A DNA stretch of 64,000 nucleotides from assembly GCF_008704935.1 (NCBI RefSeq), contig NZ_CP023692.1:4392001-4456000 (forward strand), in the 5' to 3' direction. The position numbers and the translations under genes were made by a program. The notes under the pieces are model-generated. The model ran no database searches and was not told the DNA's origin. It worked only from the letters and a program-made list of their open reading frames with translations. Every line of letters begins with the position of its first letter. Within the stretch, counting starts at the first letter, position 1. Origin of the DNA: Streptomyces vinaceus (lineage in GTDB: Bacteria; Actinomycetota; Actinomycetes; Streptomycetales; Streptomycetaceae). Of the stretch, positions 52,781-60,806 are shown in pieces.

Positions 52781-55246
52781 ATGGTGACGTTTGCGCAGGC
52801 GCAGGAGCGCGCCGAGGAATGGATCAACGGTGACGTGCCGGCGTACCAGCACCGGGAGGTGCGCGTACGGGAGTTCGGACTCGGGTTCGTGGTGTGGGCG
52901 GAGGACCGTGCCGCCGCTCCGGTTTCCGGTGGCGGCCGGCAGCGGCTGGTCATCGCGCGGGACAGCGGTGAGGTGACGCTGTGGCCCGGTCTGCCGGTGG
53001 GTGAGGTGATCCGCCGGTACGAGGAGGAGTACGGGGCGGCGGCCGCTCAGGTGGCGGAGGTCTCGGTGCCGACGCCGCGGATCGACTCGGAGCAGACCTC
53101 GTTCATGCTGAGTCCGCCGGAGTGGCTGCAGGAGGCGGCGGACCGGGCGGGGATCCCGGCGGCGTCCGCGCCCGCGTCCGGGCCGACGCCGCTTCCCGCG
53201 GAGCCCGTGGCCGCCGCGCCCGTTCCGCCCGTTCCGGCTCCGGAGCCTGCTGCTCCGGCTCCCGCGGCGGTGGAGGCGGTGCCGTTGCGCCGTGAGGTGC
53301 CGTACGAGCCGACGGCGAACGACGGGGTCCCGGCCGGGGCCACGCCGTGGGCCGGGACCGATGTGAACCCGGGTGCGGACGACGTGTCCGTACCGCTGCC
53401 CGCGACGGTGTTCGCGCCGCCGCTTTCGGGCTCGGACCTGGACGACCTGGCGCCGCCTTCGGGTGTGGCTCCGGAGGCCAAGACCGCGCTCATCCCGGGG
53501 GGGAGCCGGCTGCCGAAGACCGCGATCGCCCCCGCGCTGGACCTCGGTGCCGCCGCGGGCGAGGGCCCGGATTCCGGGTCGATCGCCGACGCGCCGACGA
53601 GCAAGGCCCAGGTCTCCCGGCCGGGCGCGGGGCCCGCGACGCCGCCGGGTCCGCCGGGGGCTCCCGGTGCGCCCGGCCTCGACCATGCGGCGACGATGCT
53701 GGCGGGTCCGGCCGTGACGGGTCAGCCGCCGGCGCCTCCGGGTCCGCCGGGGGCTCCGGGTTCGCTGGGGCGGGGTCTGGATCATGCCGCGACGATGCTG
53801 GCGGGTCCGGCCGTGACGGGTCAGCCGCCCGCGCCTCCGGGTCCGCCCGGGGCTCCGGGTGCCGGTCAGCCGCCGGCTCCTCCCGGTCCGCCCGGGGCTC
53901 CGGGTTCGCTGGGGCGGGGTCTGGATCATGCGGCGACGATGCTGGCGGGTCCGGCCGTGACGGGTCAGCCGCCGGCGCCTCCGGGTCCGCCGGGGGCTCC
54001 GGGTGCCGGTCAGCCGCCGGCTCCTCCCGGTCCGCCGGGGGCTCCCGGCGGTGCGGCCCACCAGGCCGCCACGATGCTCGCGGGTCCCGGCGTACCCCAG
54101 CCGCCCGGTCCGCCGGGGGCTCCCGGCGCGCCCGGCGCCGGGCTGGACCATGCCGCGACGATGCTGGCCGGTCCGGCCGTCACGGGTCAGCCGCCCGCGC
54201 CCCCCGGTCCGCCCGGGCAGCCGCAGGCCGGCCCCGGCCCCGCGGCGCAGCCTCCGGCGCCCACCGGCGCGCCCACGGTCGGCCCGGGCTACCAGGCGGT
54301 CCTGCGCTACCGCGCGCCCGACGGCTCCGAGCAGCAGCTCATCCGGCGTTCCGCGCCCGGCACCCCGCATCCCGAGTGGCAGATCCTGTACGAGCTGCGC
54401 GCGATGAACGTGCCGCCGCAGCAGGTGCTGGAGCTGCACACCGAGCTGGAGTCCTGCGAGCTGCCCGGCGGTTACTGCGCGCGGATGATCCGGGAGACCT
54501 GGCCGCAGGTCCGCATCACGAGCGTGGCCCCTTACGGCAAGGACCACGCGGGCCGTCAGCAGGGCATGCGGCACCTGCTGACCCATCAGGGTGAGCTGCA
54601 CCAGGTGGCGGACGGTCCGGCGCGCCCCGCGCCGGTACGGGCTCCGCTGCAGCCGGTGCCGCTCCAGCCGGCGATTCCGCTGGAGGCCATCGGCGCGGAG
54701 CTGGCCGGGGCGTTCGGCCCGCAGGGTGTGTTCCGTTTCGATCAGCGGGCGGTATCGCGCCAGGGTGTGCCGGAGATCGTGGCGCAGACCTTGGTGTGGG
54801 CGGGTCTGCCGACGGACTTCGGGCCGTTCTTCTGGGCGCAGGCGGTGCCGGGCCAGCCGGTGCCGACGCTGGCCGAGCTCGCGGCGCAGCGGCAGGTCCA
54901 GCCGGCGTCCGACGCGGGTTCGTACCTGGTGGTGGGCAGCGACTTCGGCAAGGCGCTGTGCGTGCAGTACGGGACGGCGCACATAGTGGCGGTGCCGGTG
55001 GAGGCCGGTCCGGGCGGTGCCCCGGTGCCCCCGCAGTTCGTGAATTCGAGCCTGCCGCAGTTCGCGCGTTCGCTGGCGATGCTGGGTCACATGTGGCGGC
55101 TGCGCCAGCATCTGACGCCGGAGCAGGCGGGTCGTTGGACCGTCGATTTCCAGACGAATCTGGCGGGGCTCGACAGTGCGGCGCTGGCGTCGCCGGAGAG
55201 CTGGTGGTCGGTGCTCCTGGAGCAGATGTGGGACGGGTTGCTCTGA
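52781..55246 (+). CDS. YrhB-like, repeat linker, XOO_2897-like deaminase and SUKH-4 fusion
   Basis: This 821-residue protein has four parts. Residues 1 to about 90 resemble YrhB/Imm35-type immunity domains (WINGDVPAYQHREVRVREFG). Residues about 90-500 are Pro/Gly/Ala rich, with collagen-like PPGPPGAPG and five copies of AATMLAGP. Residues about 503-620 look like a nucleic-acid deaminase of the XOO_2897 type: His530-Pro-Glu532 and Cys559-x6-Cys566 (SCELPGGYC). Residues about 635-815 match SUKH-4 (GPFFWAQAVPGQPVPTLAEL, YLVVGSDFGKALCVQYG). Zinc ligands and the catalytic Glu are kept. No signal peptide is seen. It is co-transcribed with the WHH fusion. Confidence 0.75.
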   Translation: MVTFAQAQERAEEWINGDVPAYQHREVRVREFGLGFVVWAEDRAAAPVSGGGRQRLVIARDSGEVTLWPGLPVGEVIRRYEEEYGAAAAQVAEVSVPTPRIDSEQTSFMLSPPEWLQEAADRAGIPAASAPASGPTPLPAEPVAAAPVPPVPAPEPAAPAPAAVEAVPLRREVPYEPTANDGVPAGATPWAGTDVNPGADDVSVPLPATVFAPPLSGSDLDDLAPPSGVAPEAKTALIPGGSRLPKTAIAPALDLGAAAGEGPDSGSIADAPTSKAQVSRPGAGPATPPGPPGAPGAPGLDHAATMLAGPAVTGQPPAPPGPPGAPGSLGRGLDHAATMLAGPAVTGQPPAPPGPPGAPGAGQPPAPPGPPGAPGSLGRGLDHAATMLAGPAVTGQPPAPPGPPGAPGAGQPPAPPGPPGAPGGAAHQAATMLAGPGVPQPPGPPGAPGAPGAGLDHAATMLAGPAVTGQPPAPPGPPGQPQAGPGPAAQPPAPTGAPTVGPGYQAVLRYRAPDGSEQQLIRRSAPGTPHPEWQILYELRAMNVPPQQVLELHTELESCELPGGYCARMIRETWPQVRITSVAPYGKDHAGRQQGMRHLLTHQGELHQVADGPARPAPVRAPLQPVPLQPAIPLEAIGAELAGAFGPQGVFRFDQRAVSRQGVPEIVAQTLVWAGLPTDFGPFFWAQAVPGQPVPTLAELAAQRQVQPASDAGSYLVVGSDFGKALCVQYGTAHIVAVPVEAGPGGAPVPPQFVNSSLPQFARSLAMLGHMWRLRQHLTPEQAGRWTVDFQTNLAGLDSAALASPESWWSVLLEQMWDGLL
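53660..54240. repeat. In-frame tandem repeat coding collagen-like linker
   Basis: Blocks of about 84-150 bp encode LDHAATMLAGPAVTGQ followed by PPAPPGPPGAPG. AATMLAGP occurs five times (near 53690, 53790, 53935, 54068 and 54155), and long stretches are identical at the DNA level, so the array is recent and may vary in copy number. Confidence 0.88.
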
Positions 55247-55369
55247 TCGGATGATCGGGCGGATGGCCGGGCCGGGACCCTCGTGCGGGGTACCGGCCCG
55301 GCCATTCCGGCTTCTGGTCGCAAATGGCGCATCCTTGACAGGAATCCCCCCGAGAGAGGCGCTTCCAGG

Positions 55370-56263
55370 ATGACTGCTCCCATGTCACCTCACGGACCGG
55401 GTTTCGCGACCGTACGAGGTCGCGGCTACCGCACGGACGAGGTCGACCGGTATCTCGCCCGCCTCTCCGGCAGCCGGGACGAGGCGTGGGAGCGGGTGGC
55501 GCGGCTGACGGTCCTGGCCAAGCGGATGGAGGCGGAGGCGGAGCGGCTGCGCGAGGCCGTGGCGGCGCTGGCTCCGCAGACGTACGACGAGCTGAGCGAG
55601 CGGGCGCGGCGGATCCTGCTGCTGGTGGAGGAGGAGGCGGACAGCGTACGGCGGGACGCGCGGGCGGACGCGGTGGACGCGATGGGCGCGGCCGAGGCGT
55701 ACGCGGACCGGGTGGCGGAGCTGGCGCGCCAGGACGCGGAGGCGGTGCGCGAGCAGACGGAGGTCCGGGCGCGCCAGGGGCTGCTGCGGGCGGGGCGGGA
55801 GGCCGACGCGGTCCGGGCGGAGGCCAGGGACGAAGCGGCGCAGTGGCGGGCGCAGGCGCAGGCGGCGCTGACGGAGATGCGGCGCCGTTCGGACGCGTTG
55901 CTGGCGGACCGCGAGCAGGAGCGCGTGGAGCGCTGGGACGCGGCGGAGCGGGAGCTGGCGGCCCGGGAGGCCGATCTGGAGGCGCGGCACGCGGAGCTGG
56001 AGCGGTCCGCGGAGGTGCGGCTGGCGGAGGCGCGGCGCGGGTACGCGGAGGCGGAGGAGTCGGCTCGGCACGGCCAGGAGGACGCGGAGGCGCGGGCGGC
56101 GGAGCTGCTGGCGGAGGCCCGGGTGCAGGAGGAGCGGACGGCCCGGGAGACGGAGCGGATCCTGCGCGAGCACGGGGAGGCGCAGGACGAGATGCGGGCC
56201 CACATGAACCACGTCCGCTCCAGCCTGGCGGCCCTGACGGGCCGCGCCCCGGCCGAGGGCTGA
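55370..56263 (+). CDS. DivIVA-domain coiled-coil protein
   Basis: This 297-residue protein begins with a short DivIVA-like domain (FATVRGRGYRTDEVDRYLAR), followed by an almost unbroken coiled coil of about 230 residues rich in Ala, Glu and Arg. Streptomyces has several such proteins (Scy, FilP and DivIVA itself) that organise polar growth; others are labelled cellulose-binding from an old assay. It has no membrane segment. ATG 55370 has GAGAGG upstream; the open frame extends 87 bp upstream without domain similarity. It follows the fusion toxin gene by 123 bp on the same strand, so it may be partly co-transcribed. Confidence 0.83.
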   Translation: MTAPMSPHGPGFATVRGRGYRTDEVDRYLARLSGSRDEAWERVARLTVLAKRMEAEAERLREAVAALAPQTYDELSERARRILLLVEEEADSVRRDARADAVDAMGAAEAYADRVAELARQDAEAVREQTEVRARQGLLRAGREADAVRAEARDEAAQWRAQAQAALTEMRRRSDALLADREQERVERWDAAERELAAREADLEARHAELERSAEVRLAEARRGYAEAEESARHGQEDAEARAAELLAEARVQEERTARETERILREHGEAQDEMRAHMNHVRSSLAALTGRAPAEG

Positions 56264-56291
56264 CGGCCGCACGCCGCGGGCCGCCGGCGGG

Positions 56292-56870
56292 TCAGGGCTT
56301 GTGGCGGGCGTAGTAGCGGGCCACGCGGGCGCGGTTGCCGCAGGTGGAGGCCACGCACCAGCGGCGCCTGGGGTGCGCCGGGAGGAACAGCAGGACGCAG
56401 TCCGCCCCTTCGCACTGCCGTACGTCCCGTACCCGGGGGTCCGTCAGGAGCTCGGCCGCGGCGTCCGCCAGTTCCGCGGCGAGCCGCCGGGCGGGGGTGC
56501 CTGTCCGGTGCGGGGCCGCCGTCAGGCCGGCTTCCGGGGTCCAGGCGAGCTCCCGGTGGGCCGGGGCGCCCGCCGAGGCCTCGTTCAGTGCGCGCAGGGC
56601 GCCGGCCGGGGGACGCTCGCCGCGCCGCGCGGCCGTGAGCGCCGCGCCGGCCGCCTCCCGTACGGCGTGCACGGCCGCCACCTCCGCCGGGCCCGGCTTC
56701 GCGACCGGCGCGAGCCGGCCCTCCTGGACGGCCAGCCAGGCCGCGAGCCCCTCCGGCCCGGCGATCAGGTCGCCCGTGCCGGCGGGCCGGGTGTTGAGCA
56801 GGTCCAAGGCGAGCGGCTCGCCCGTGAGCGGGAACGGGGGGTTCGCGGGGTCCGGCGGGTTCGCGGTCAT
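56292..56870 (-). CDS. CGNR zinc finger, ABATE-domain protein
   Basis: This 192-residue protein has an N-terminal ABATE domain (GEPLALDLLNTRP) and a C-terminal CGNR zinc finger (CEGADCVLLFLP, then RRRWCVASTCGNRARV ending in YYARHKP). Such proteins are common in actinomycetes and are thought to bind DNA and act as regulators; the exact role is unknown. ATG 56870 is 82 bp from the divergent hydrolase start, so it may regulate that gene. The open frame extends upstream to 57383 over the hydrolase as a shadow. Confidence 0.88.
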   Translation of the reverse strand: MTANPPDPANPPFPLTGEPLALDLLNTRPAGTGDLIAGPEGLAAWLAVQEGRLAPVAKPGPAEVAAVHAVREAAGAALTAARRGERPPAGALRALNEASAGAPAHRELAWTPEAGLTAAPHRTGTPARRLAAELADAAAELLTDPRVRDVRQCEGADCVLLFLPAHPRRRWCVASTCGNRARVARYYARHKP

Positions 56871-56893
56871 GCCCCTAATGCTACGTGAAGCAC

Positions 56894-56922
56894 TTGACCC
56901 GTTAGAGATCCAGGGCAAGACT
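56894..56922 (+). promoter_or_regulatory. Promoter of the alpha/beta hydrolase gene
   Basis: TTGACC (56894-56899) and AAGACT (56917-56922) are -35 and -10 boxes with a 17-bp spacer, about 30 bp before the ATG. The -35 is close to the sigma-70-type consensus. It faces the divergent CGNR gene. Confidence 0.6.
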
Positions 56923-56951
56923 AATGGGAACAAGGCCATTGGAGGCATGTG

Positions 56952-57809
56952 ATGCTGCTCGTTCACCACCGCACCGCCGATGTGCACGGGGTCCGCGTCG
57001 CCTACCGCGAGAGCGGCCCGGCCGACGGGCCGGTCCTGCTGCTCCTGCACGGGTTCCCCACCTCCTCGCACCAGTTCGCCCGGCTGATGGACGCCCTCGG
57101 CGACACCCGCCACCGGCTGATCGCCCCCGACCTCCCCGGCTTCGGCCGCACCGAGACCCCGGACGGGTTCACGTACACCTTCGACCGGCTCGCGGACGTC
57201 GTGGAGGGCTTCACCGACGCCCTCGGGCTGGACCGCCATGCCCTGTACGTCTTCGACTACGGCGCCCCCGTCGGGCTGCGGCTGGCCGCGCGCCGGCCCG
57301 GGCAGGTGACCGCCCTGATCGTCCAGAACGGCAACGCGTACGAGGAGGGGCTCTCCGACGCGGCCCGCGAGTTCGCCGGACACCGGCGGGAGGTGCCCGG
57401 CGACGAGGAGAAGGTGCGCGCCCTGTTCAGCCCGGAGGGCATCCGCTTCCAGTACGAGGCCGGCGTCGCCGAGCCCGCCCTGCTCTCACCGGACGGGCGC
57501 ACGCTCGACGTGCACTACGTCGGGCTGCCGGGGCGCGCCGAGGCGCAGGCCGACCTGGCCTTCGACTACTCCTCGAACTTCCCGCAGTACCCGGCCTGGC
57601 AGGCCTGGCTGAGGGCCTCCGGGGTGCCGGTCCTGGTCGTCTGGGGCGCGGGTGACCCGTTCTTCGTTCCGGCGGGGGCGAAGGCGTACCTGCGGGACGC
57701 GCCGGACGCCGAGGTGCACATCGTCGAGGGGGCCGGGCACTTCGCGCTGGAGACGCACCTCGGGGAGATCGCCCCGCTGATCGAACGGTTCCTCGCGAAG
57801 CTTCCGTAG
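56952..57809 (+). CDS. Alpha/beta hydrolase, haloalkane dehalogenase-like
   Basis: This 285-residue alpha/beta hydrolase has the oxyanion segment LLHGFPTSSHQF, and a nucleophile elbow that reads VFDYGAPVG, so Asp rather than Ser is at the nucleophile place. The acid is in VWGAGDPFF and the catalytic His in EGAGHFALETH. An Asp nucleophile puts it near haloalkane dehalogenases or epoxide hydrolases; the substrate is unknown. ATG 56952 has GGAGG 6 bp upstream and is preferred to the adjacent GTG. Confidence 0.88.
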   Translation: MLLVHHRTADVHGVRVAYRESGPADGPVLLLLHGFPTSSHQFARLMDALGDTRHRLIAPDLPGFGRTETPDGFTYTFDRLADVVEGFTDALGLDRHALYVFDYGAPVGLRLAARRPGQVTALIVQNGNAYEEGLSDAAREFAGHRREVPGDEEKVRALFSPEGIRFQYEAGVAEPALLSPDGRTLDVHYVGLPGRAEAQADLAFDYSSNFPQYPAWQAWLRASGVPVLVVWGAGDPFFVPAGAKAYLRDAPDAEVHIVEGAGHFALETHLGEIAPLIERFLAKLP

Positions 57810-57838
57810 CCCCCGTAGCCCGGTCCCCCCGTAGCTCC

Positions 57839-58729
57839 CTACTGTCCCGCCGGCTGCTGGGCCTGGTCCGCGGCGGGAGCCAGGTCCGGCGCCGGAGCGG
57901 GGGCCGGAGTCGGAGCCGGCGCGTACTGGTACGGGTCGCTGCGCAGGCCGCGCGAGGTGACCACCACCGTGAACGCGGCGGGCACCCCGGTGGCGGGCAG
58001 CTGCGCGCCCAGGGTGCCCGTCGCCGGGTCGTACCCGGTCGGCAGCGCCGTGGAGTCGAGCTCCACCCGGGCCTCCGGGCCGAAGCCGCCGCCCTCGACG
58101 ACCAGCGCGGTGCCGGCCACCGTCACCCGCGTGATCACCGGGTTCGCGCGCGTGGCCATCTTGTTGACCAGGTAGGCCCCGGCCGGTGCGCCCGTCAGCG
58201 CCCAGATCTCGGCGGGGAGGCGGGGGAGCCCGCCGCCCACGTCGGAGAGGAAGAACAGCACCACGTAGAGCATGGTGACCGCGCTGAGCGCCACGTACTG
58301 GAGGTCGACGAGGTCGGTGCGCCCGCTGTCGTTCGCGATCAGTTCGCGCAGCGGGCGCTTCCCGGAGCCCGTCGGCTTCGGGGCGGGCTTGGCCATGGTG
58401 CCGTTCTCGACGCGGATGCCGACGACCGTCTTGGCCGCGATCATCGCCACGTACGGGCCTCCGAGCAGCGGCAGGTACACCGTGGTCAGGGGGGACAGCG
58501 GGCCGTGCTCCCCGGCGAACCAGCCGATGCCGCCGCCCGCGGTGAGCCCGTAGGCGAGGATCGTGAGCAGGAGCCAGACCAGGATCACCGTCCAGGCCAG
58601 GGCCAGGGTGATGGAGGTGGACAGGCGCCCGTCGCGGCCGGTGACGAAGCCCGGACGGCGGCGCAGCCGCAGGGCCGTGGGCCCGGCCAGGGCGGCCAGT
58701 AAGGCGAGTGCGAAGAGTGCGGAAGCCAT
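57839..58729 (-). CDS. Membrane protein with IPT/TIG-like C-terminal domain
   Basis: This 296-residue protein has four or five membrane helices (N-terminal helix, ITLALAWTVILVWLLLTILA, VAMIAAKTVVGI, VALSAVTMLYVVLFFLS), then a C-terminal region (ITRVTVAGTALVVEGGGFGP, ARVELDSTAL) that looks like an IPT/TIG immunoglobulin-like fold, and a Pro/Ala-rich tail. No enzyme motif is seen. It lies between the dehalogenase-like gene and the MFS gene. The function is unknown. Confidence 0.75.
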   Translation of the reverse strand: MASALFALALLAALAGPTALRLRRRPGFVTGRDGRLSTSITLALAWTVILVWLLLTILAYGLTAGGGIGWFAGEHGPLSPLTTVYLPLLGGPYVAMIAAKTVVGIRVENGTMAKPAPKPTGSGKRPLRELIANDSGRTDLVDLQYVALSAVTMLYVVLFFLSDVGGGLPRLPAEIWALTGAPAGAYLVNKMATRANPVITRVTVAGTALVVEGGGFGPEARVELDSTALPTGYDPATGTLGAQLPATGVPAAFTVVVTSRGLRSDPYQYAPAPTPAPAPAPDLAPAADQAQQPAGQ

Positions 58730-58834
58730 GTCGTCCCCCCGGAGCGGATCCCGGACGCGGAACTCCGGGATGCAGGACTCCGAGGTCTACTCCGTTGACC
58801 GGGGTCATGACAAGCCGGACGGGGTGCGGTCGGC

Positions 58835-60457
58835 CTACGTGTCGGCCTGCTGCTGCTCCTGCTCCTGCTGCTTGTCCTGGTGCTCCTCCAGTATCGGGAA
58901 CCGCCGCGGCGCCACGAGGAGCAGGACCAGCAGGGCCGCGACCGCCGCGGCGGTCGCGCCGAGGAAGATGTGGTCGACGGCGGTGGCCACCGATGCGCGC
59001 AGGTAGTCGGCGGCGGCCGGGGGGAGCAGTTCCGGCCGGTCGAGCGCCTTGGACACGTCGTCGAGGTGGTCCGGCAGCCCGGGCATGGGGGCGTGCGCCA
59101 GCCGGGCGGCGATCGTCGCGTTGGCGACGGCGCCGAGCAGCGCGGCCCCGAGGCTCTGCCCGACCTGGCGGCAGAACAGAACGGAGGCGGTGGTCGTACC
59201 GCGCTCGGACCACCCCACGGTGGACTGGACCCCGACGATCAGCGGCAGTTGGAACAGTCCGAGGGCGGCGCCGAGCAGCAGCATGATCAGCGTGGGCTGC
59301 CAGGGCCGGGCGGGGTACGGGAGCAGCGTGAACGAGAACAGGATCACGGCGGCCAGCGAGATCCCGACGGCGGCGGAGTTGCGGAAGCCGATGCGCCGGT
59401 AGACGTGCTGGCTGAAGGCGGCGGACAGCGGCCAGGTGAGGGTCATTGCGGACATGACGAGGCCGGCGCTGATGGCCCCGAGGCCGAGTACGGACTGGGC
59501 GTACGTCGGGACGAAGACCATCGGGGCGATCATGAGGACGCCGAGCGCGCCGAGGGCCAGGTTGACGGCGGCGATGGTGCGCCGGCGCCAGACCCACCCC
59601 GGGATGATCGGTTCTGCGGCCCGGCGTTCGATCCGGACGACCGCGGCCGCCAGTACCGCGCTCGCGCCCAGGAGTCCGAGGGAGGGGGCGGAGAGCCAGG
59701 GCCAGGCGACCCCGCCCTGTACGAGGGCGAAGAGCAGCAGTCCGCCGCAGGCGAAGACGGCGAGGGCGCCGGCCCAGTCGACCGGGCCGCGGCGCCCGGG
59801 GGAGCGTACGGGCTCGACGAGGTGGCGGGCGAGCATCCACAGGGCCAGGACGCCGAGCGGCAGGTTGATCAGGAAGATCCAGCGCCAGTCGGCGTACGAG
59901 GCGATGAGCCCGCCGAGCGCCGGGCCGGCCACGGCGGAGGCGGCCCAGACGGAGGACATCCGGGCCTGGATCCTCGGCCGGTCCTTGAGCGGGTACAGAT
60001 CGGCGGCCAGGGTCTGCACGGTGCCCTGGAGGGCGCCGCCGCCGAGCCCCTGGACCAGGCGGAAGGCGATGAGGGCGGCCATGTTCCAGGCGAGCGCGCA
60101 CAGCAGCGAGCCGACGACGAACAGGGCTATGCCGAACAGGAGCACGGGCTTGCGGCCGAAGGTGTCGGAGAGCTTGCCGTAGACGGGGAGGGTGACGGTG
60201 ACGGCGAGGAGGTAGCCGGCGAAGAGCCAGGAGAAGACGGAGAAGCCGCCGAGGTCGCCGACGATCTGGGGGACGGCGGTGGAGACGATGGAGCTGTCGA
60301 GGGCGGCGAGCGCCATCGCCAACATGAGGGCACTGACCAGGGCGGTACGGGGCGCCCGCCCGCCGGTCCCCGAAGCGGCTGCGGCTGCGGCTGCGGTTCC
60401 GGATCCGCAAGCCGCCGTTTCCCCGGTGCGTTCGCCCGTGCTCTCCTCCGCGTCCAC
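58835..60457 (-). CDS. MFS drug exporter, DHA2 (14-helix) type
   Basis: This membrane antiporter of about 540 residues has 14 predicted helices. Motif A reads GKLSDTFGRKP between helices 2 and 3, motif B region has RLVQGLGGGALQG, and the DHA2 start (LAALDSSIVSTAVPQIVGDL) is present. Members export antibiotics and dyes by proton exchange. GTG 60457 has AAAGGA 6 bp upstream; the open frame extends to 60478. The C-terminal end is Gln-rich. It is divergent from the ABC exporter operon. The cargo cannot be read. Confidence 0.92.
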   Translation of the reverse strand: MDAEESTGERTGETAACGSGTAAAAAAASGTGGRAPRTALVSALMLAMALAALDSSIVSTAVPQIVGDLGGFSVFSWLFAGYLLAVTVTLPVYGKLSDTFGRKPVLLFGIALFVVGSLLCALAWNMAALIAFRLVQGLGGGALQGTVQTLAADLYPLKDRPRIQARMSSVWAASAVAGPALGGLIASYADWRWIFLINLPLGVLALWMLARHLVEPVRSPGRRGPVDWAGALAVFACGGLLLFALVQGGVAWPWLSAPSLGLLGASAVLAAAVVRIERRAAEPIIPGWVWRRRTIAAVNLALGALGVLMIAPMVFVPTYAQSVLGLGAISAGLVMSAMTLTWPLSAAFSQHVYRRIGFRNSAAVGISLAAVILFSFTLLPYPARPWQPTLIMLLLGAALGLFQLPLIVGVQSTVGWSERGTTTASVLFCRQVGQSLGAALLGAVANATIAARLAHAPMPGLPDHLDDVSKALDRPELLPPAAADYLRASVATAVDHIFLGATAAAVAALLVLLLVAPRRFPILEEHQDKQQEQEQQQADT

Positions 60458-60806
60458 CAAGATCCTTTCACCGTGCACGCATGTGCGGGGAACACCATCT
60501 CATCGCGGGGTATCCGGCGGTATCCCCCCGGTATCCCCCAGAGCCGGTCCGCCAAAGGATGCAGAACCCCTAGGGGTTGCTCCTCACAAGGGCCCAGGGG
60601 CCGTTCGTCCCGGCGGAGGAGGAGGACGGCCGGATGAGGTCCTTAACTGGTTCCTACGGGCGGGGTGGGGTTAACCCCCCTGCGGATACGGCGATGGGCA
60701 CCAGGGCGCCGGCCGCCTCCGGCCCCGCAGACTTCACGACGGCAAGACAGCGGAATCCGGCCACCTACGCGACAGCGCGAACGGCCTATCAACGAGGGGA
60801 AACACC
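60458..60806. other. Divergent regulatory region, MFS gene and ABC exporter
   Basis: This 349-bp gap contains three direct copies of GGTATCC (60516-60540), the 14-bp palindrome AACCCCTAGGGGTT (60566-60579) and the 12-bp palindrome GGGGTTAACCCC (60667-60678). The two palindromes share the half-sites AACCCC and GGGGTT. A 77-codon frame here lacks a ribosome-binding site and is not called. The elements suggest an operator zone, but no regulator gene is adjacent. Confidence 0.6.

Noticed and set aside
53660..54240. CRISPR array
   Set aside because: The repeats are in frame, code for collagen-like protein, and lack unique spacers of even length. No cas gene is present anywhere in the window.
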